Assembly (NCBI RefSeq): GCF_947495255.1
Contig: NZ_CANLYI010000010.1
Coordinates: 105,432 to 169,431 of the forward strand
Source of the DNA: an uncultured Winogradskyella sp.
GTDB lineage: Bacteria; Bacteroidota; Bacteroidia; Flavobacteriales; Flavobacteriaceae
Direction: 5' to 3'
DNA length: 64,000 bases
Shown piece by piece: positions 61,437-64,000 of this stretch (the stretch's first letter is position 1; every line of letters starts with the position of its first letter). Below the pieces are notes generated by a model. It made no database searches. It worked only from the letters and a program-made list of their open reading frames with translations, and was not told where the DNA came from. A program made the translations under genes and the position numbers.

Positions 61437-63873
61437 AGTTATTAGATAATTCGTTTACTACCAATCTTAATTCTCCATATGAATATTTATCATCGAGAAG
61501 ATGCTTTAAATCTGATAGATTTTCAAAAGTTTTTGATGGAATGATTTGTTTAAGTTCATTATACTTAGCCTCATCAATTAATTCAGTGATTTTAATTTCA
61601 CCAGAAGAAATAAAACTTGCAAGATGACCAAATATGGTGTTTTCATTTAAATCTCGTAGCACCGCAATTTCATCAATAGATTTTCCATCTTTGTAAAGTT
61701 TTAAAGACTCTAATTTCGTTTCACCAGTTTTTCTTTTTGGCTTAGGTAAATCTAACGTAATATTCTTTGAACTAGTTTCTATATCATTTTCATCACAGTA
61801 AGAAATAATGACTTTTAAGATTTCAGTACCATATTTCTCAACTCTAGTTTTACCCATACCATGAATTTTTTTTAATTCTTCTTTACTCGTAGGTAAAGTT
61901 TCACACATAGCATAAAGCGATTTTTGTGTAAACACTTGAAAGTGTACTAAATCTTCTCTATTAGCAATCTGGTTTCTTAGCTCCCTTAATAACTCAAATA
62001 GTTCTACATTAGTGGTCCCGTCAATAATCATTTTACGAATCTTCTTTGGCTTTTCTTTACCTAAGAAAACTGATTTAGCTCTTAGAGATAAAAATTTATC
62101 CGTATTAAAACCATCTTTTAAGCCATTAAAAAAAGAAATTTTAGTATCAAACAATTCTTCTAACATATCTAATTGGGTTACTAAATCTTTATCTACAGCT
62201 TTATTATCTGTTGTAAACGTCAGTTTTTTAAATGAATCTTTAATTATAGAATTAGTTTTTTCATCAAAATAACTTAAAGCTTTATTAAAACGTTCTTGTA
62301 AAAGAGGATGCGATTCTGGGATAGCTTTGGGCTCTAATAAAGTATCTAATTGCAATTTAAAACCATTACTAACCTTCAATAAATTTGCAATACCAGTCTT
62401 AATTGTATTTAAAGGTTCTTCAATTATCCCTTCAATACTACCTCTGTTTTTATAAAAAATATCCAACATCCGATTGATAGGATATAGAAATTTATAAAAA
62501 TCAAATATTTCTGAAATCAACATTAGTTGATAGTCTCGCTCTGATTGAAGTAATACTTGCTCATCAGGTTGATTTTCTTCAGCATTCTCATTAAATGTAA
62601 TTACATTTTGATCACTAATAATTTGATTAGATTCAATCTTACTTTTTAAAACAAGGCCTTCCAGAGATTTACAACGACTGAGTGCAACATATGTTTGCCC
62701 ATGAGCGAAGGCACCTTGGGCATCTATAATAGCTTTTTCAAAGGTTAATCCTTGACTTTTATGAATAGTAATAGACCATGCTAAACGCAATGGTATTTGA
62801 GAATAACTCCCTATTTTATCTTCTGATATAGCTTTAGTATCGCTATCGACATTGTATTTAATATTTTCCCAAGTTTCTAATTTAGCATTAATATTAAAAT
62901 CATCGTCAGGACAATGAACAACAACTTCATCCTTCTCTAATAGAATCACTTTTCCTATTTTACCATTATAATAACGTTTATCGGGAGAGCTATCATTCTT
63001 AATAAACATTACTTGGGCACCAACTTTAAGAACTAACTCTTCTTTATTCGGATAAGAATTCTCTGGAAAATTTCCTTCTATCTTCGCTTTATAAGTCTGT
63101 TCTCTTCCTTTTAACTTCCTTAACTCTAATAAATTATTTTGACGTGCCTTATTATTATGCGTAGTAAGTGAAATATATCCATCGTCCTTATTAGGTTCAA
63201 AATTAGGAATAAACCTTCTGTTTAATTCCTTTGCCAATTTCTCACTTAATCTGTTATTTCGAATCTCATTCAAAATATCAATAAAAACAGGATTATCTTG
63301 TCTGTAAATATGCTTTAACTCAATGGAAATAGGATAACAACTTTGATAAGATATGCTGCTAAAAAAATATGCGTTTTTATAGAATGGTTGAAGTAACCGC
63401 CATTCATTATCTTTTACTACAGGAGAAAGTTGCTGTAAGTCTCCAATCATTAATAATTGAACTCCTCCAAATATTTTATCTCTATTTTTATATCGACGTA
63501 AGGTCTTATCAATACCATCTAATAAATCAGCCCTCACCATACTTATTTCATCTATGACTAAAAGATCTAAGGATTTAATTATATTAATCTTGGTTTTACT
63601 AAATTTTCTATTAAAACCTGCAGAATTAGTTAAACTCTCATTAGGTAAAATAGGACCAAATGGCATCTGAAAAAAAGAATGAATAGTAACACCCTTAGCG
63701 TTAATTGCAGCCACACCTGTTGGTGCAACTATAACCATTCTTTTATTGCTTTGAAGTTTTAATTTATGAAGAAAAGTGGTTTTCCCTGTACCAGCCTTAC
63801 CTGTTAAAAAAATATTTCTATTCGTTTTAGTAACAAATTTCCAAGCTAAATCAATTTCTTTATTTACCACCAT
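61435..63873 (-). CDS. PIF1/RecD2-like AAA helicase with HRDC and HTH domains
   Basis: About 812 residues from MVVNKEIDLAWKFVTKTNRN; an in-frame upstream extension of 25 hydrophobic residues is rejected. Walker A is IFLTGKAGTGKTTFLHKL, Walker B LLVIDEISMVRADLLDGID, later IGDLQQLSPVVKD and SITIHKSQGLTFEKAIIDA, then YVALSRCKSLEGLVL. The C-terminal third has an HRDC domain (LREQ-type segment with HGMGKTRVEKYG) and a RecQ-type HTH (KLYKDGKSIDEIAVLRDLNENTIFGHL). It probably unwinds 5'-tailed or structured DNA in repair. The domain mix is typical of Bacteroidota proteins. Confidence 0.88.
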   Translation of the reverse strand: MVVNKEIDLAWKFVTKTNRNIFLTGKAGTGKTTFLHKLKLQSNKRMVIVAPTGVAAINAKGVTIHSFFQMPFGPILPNESLTNSAGFNRKFSKTKINIIKSLDLLVIDEISMVRADLLDGIDKTLRRYKNRDKIFGGVQLLMIGDLQQLSPVVKDNEWRLLQPFYKNAYFFSSISYQSCYPISIELKHIYRQDNPVFIDILNEIRNNRLSEKLAKELNRRFIPNFEPNKDDGYISLTTHNNKARQNNLLELRKLKGREQTYKAKIEGNFPENSYPNKEELVLKVGAQVMFIKNDSSPDKRYYNGKIGKVILLEKDEVVVHCPDDDFNINAKLETWENIKYNVDSDTKAISEDKIGSYSQIPLRLAWSITIHKSQGLTFEKAIIDAQGAFAHGQTYVALSRCKSLEGLVLKSKIESNQIISDQNVITFNENAEENQPDEQVLLQSERDYQLMLISEIFDFYKFLYPINRMLDIFYKNRGSIEGIIEEPLNTIKTGIANLLKVSNGFKLQLDTLLEPKAIPESHPLLQERFNKALSYFDEKTNSIIKDSFKKLTFTTDNKAVDKDLVTQLDMLEELFDTKISFFNGLKDGFNTDKFLSLRAKSVFLGKEKPKKIRKMIIDGTTNVELFELLRELRNQIANREDLVHFQVFTQKSLYAMCETLPTSKEELKKIHGMGKTRVEKYGTEILKVIISYCDENDIETSSKNITLDLPKPKRKTGETKLESLKLYKDGKSIDEIAVLRDLNENTIFGHLASFISSGEIKITELIDEAKYNELKQIIPSKTFENLSDLKHLLDDKYSYGELRLVVNELSNN

Positions 63874-63948
63874 TATATTAATTATACTAAGATTGAATAT
63901 AATAAAACTATCTTTTAAATCCGAACAAAACGTAAAAACATAAAACAA

Positions 63949-63982
63949 AAAAACCCTTACTAGAACACTAGTAAGGGTTTTA
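63949..63982 (-). terminator. terminator of a gene beyond the right edge
   Basis: AAAACCCTTACTAG-type arms (14 bp) close to perfect, with a T7 run on the minus strand at 63946-63952. It points to a minus-strand gene ending to the right of the window and shields the helicase promoter region. Confidence 0.75.
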
Positions 63983-64000
63983 CAATATCGATATATACAT

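Noticed and set aside
63874..63948. 25-residue upstream extension of the helicase
   Set aside because: Hydrophobic residues without family likeness; the start at 63873 gives MVVNKEIDLAWKFV directly before the P-loop.

Overview
The window is AT-rich and gene-dense, and it reads as a chromosomal segment of a flavobacterium (Bacteroidota, Flavobacteriaceae). Evidence for this: the type IX secretion and gliding genes porU, porV and gldJ; a hypoxanthine phosphoribosyltransferase/adenylate kinase fusion; DUF389, DUF393 and GbsR proteins of flavobacterial type; promoters of the Bacteroidota form TTG-N18-20-TAnnTTTG; and A-rich leaders in place of strong Shine-Dalgarno sites. I see no prophage, integrase, transposase, rRNA or CRISPR array. 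One tRNA gene (Val, anticodon TAC) is present.

Layout. Bases 1-5500: the 3' part of an alpha-2-macroglobulin-like gene and a secreted protein of unknown function. Bases 5500-10700: a LytTR response regulator, its LytS-type kinase and a small membrane protein, preceded by an exported S9 peptidase. Both promoter regions here carry the same 21-bp-periodic direct repeat, and a TTGA microsatellite lies just upstream of the membrane-protein gene. Bases 10700-18300: a DUF4136 lipoprotein, a potassium channel, Obg, the HPRT-adenylate kinase fusion, purK-purE, a tiny membrane protein and an M3 peptidase. Bases 18300-22700: a GbsR-type regulator with a perfect 26-bp palindrome, a degenerate copy of it before the next operon (membrane proteins, a DCC oxidoreductase, a TIGR01777 epimerase), then an ECF sigma factor with a small Cys/His partner.

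Bases 22700-33500: a UbiA-like membrane protein, glycine dehydrogenase (gcvP), a KAS III-like synthase with a methyltransferase and a glycosyltransferase, a cluster of flavobacterial intergenic repeats, a NUC1 endonuclease, PafA-type phosphatase, and MlaE/MlaF. Bases 33500-41750 (minus strand): a DUF389 protein, ManC, a SprT-like protein, an SDR, an M28 peptidase, pyruvate dehydrogenase E2 and E1-alpha, and cytidine deaminase. Bases 41800-49100: porV and porU, divergent from gldJ. Bases 49100-64000: murF, a TonB-dependent outer-membrane protein, tRNA-Val, folC-tonB-exbD-exbB, nhaD, an amino-acid dehydrogenase, anmK, an acyl-CoA dehydrogenase and a PIF1-type helicase.

Most genes are housekeeping or conserved flavobacterial genes. 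The candidates for something undescribed are: (1) a LytTR two-component circuit at 5.5-10.7 kb, apparently self-regulating and controlling an exported peptidase, with a possible length-variable switch (the TTGA tract); and (2) the GbsR regulon at 18.3-21.8 kb with its paired operators. Functions are family-level calls from visible motifs; no database search was run.
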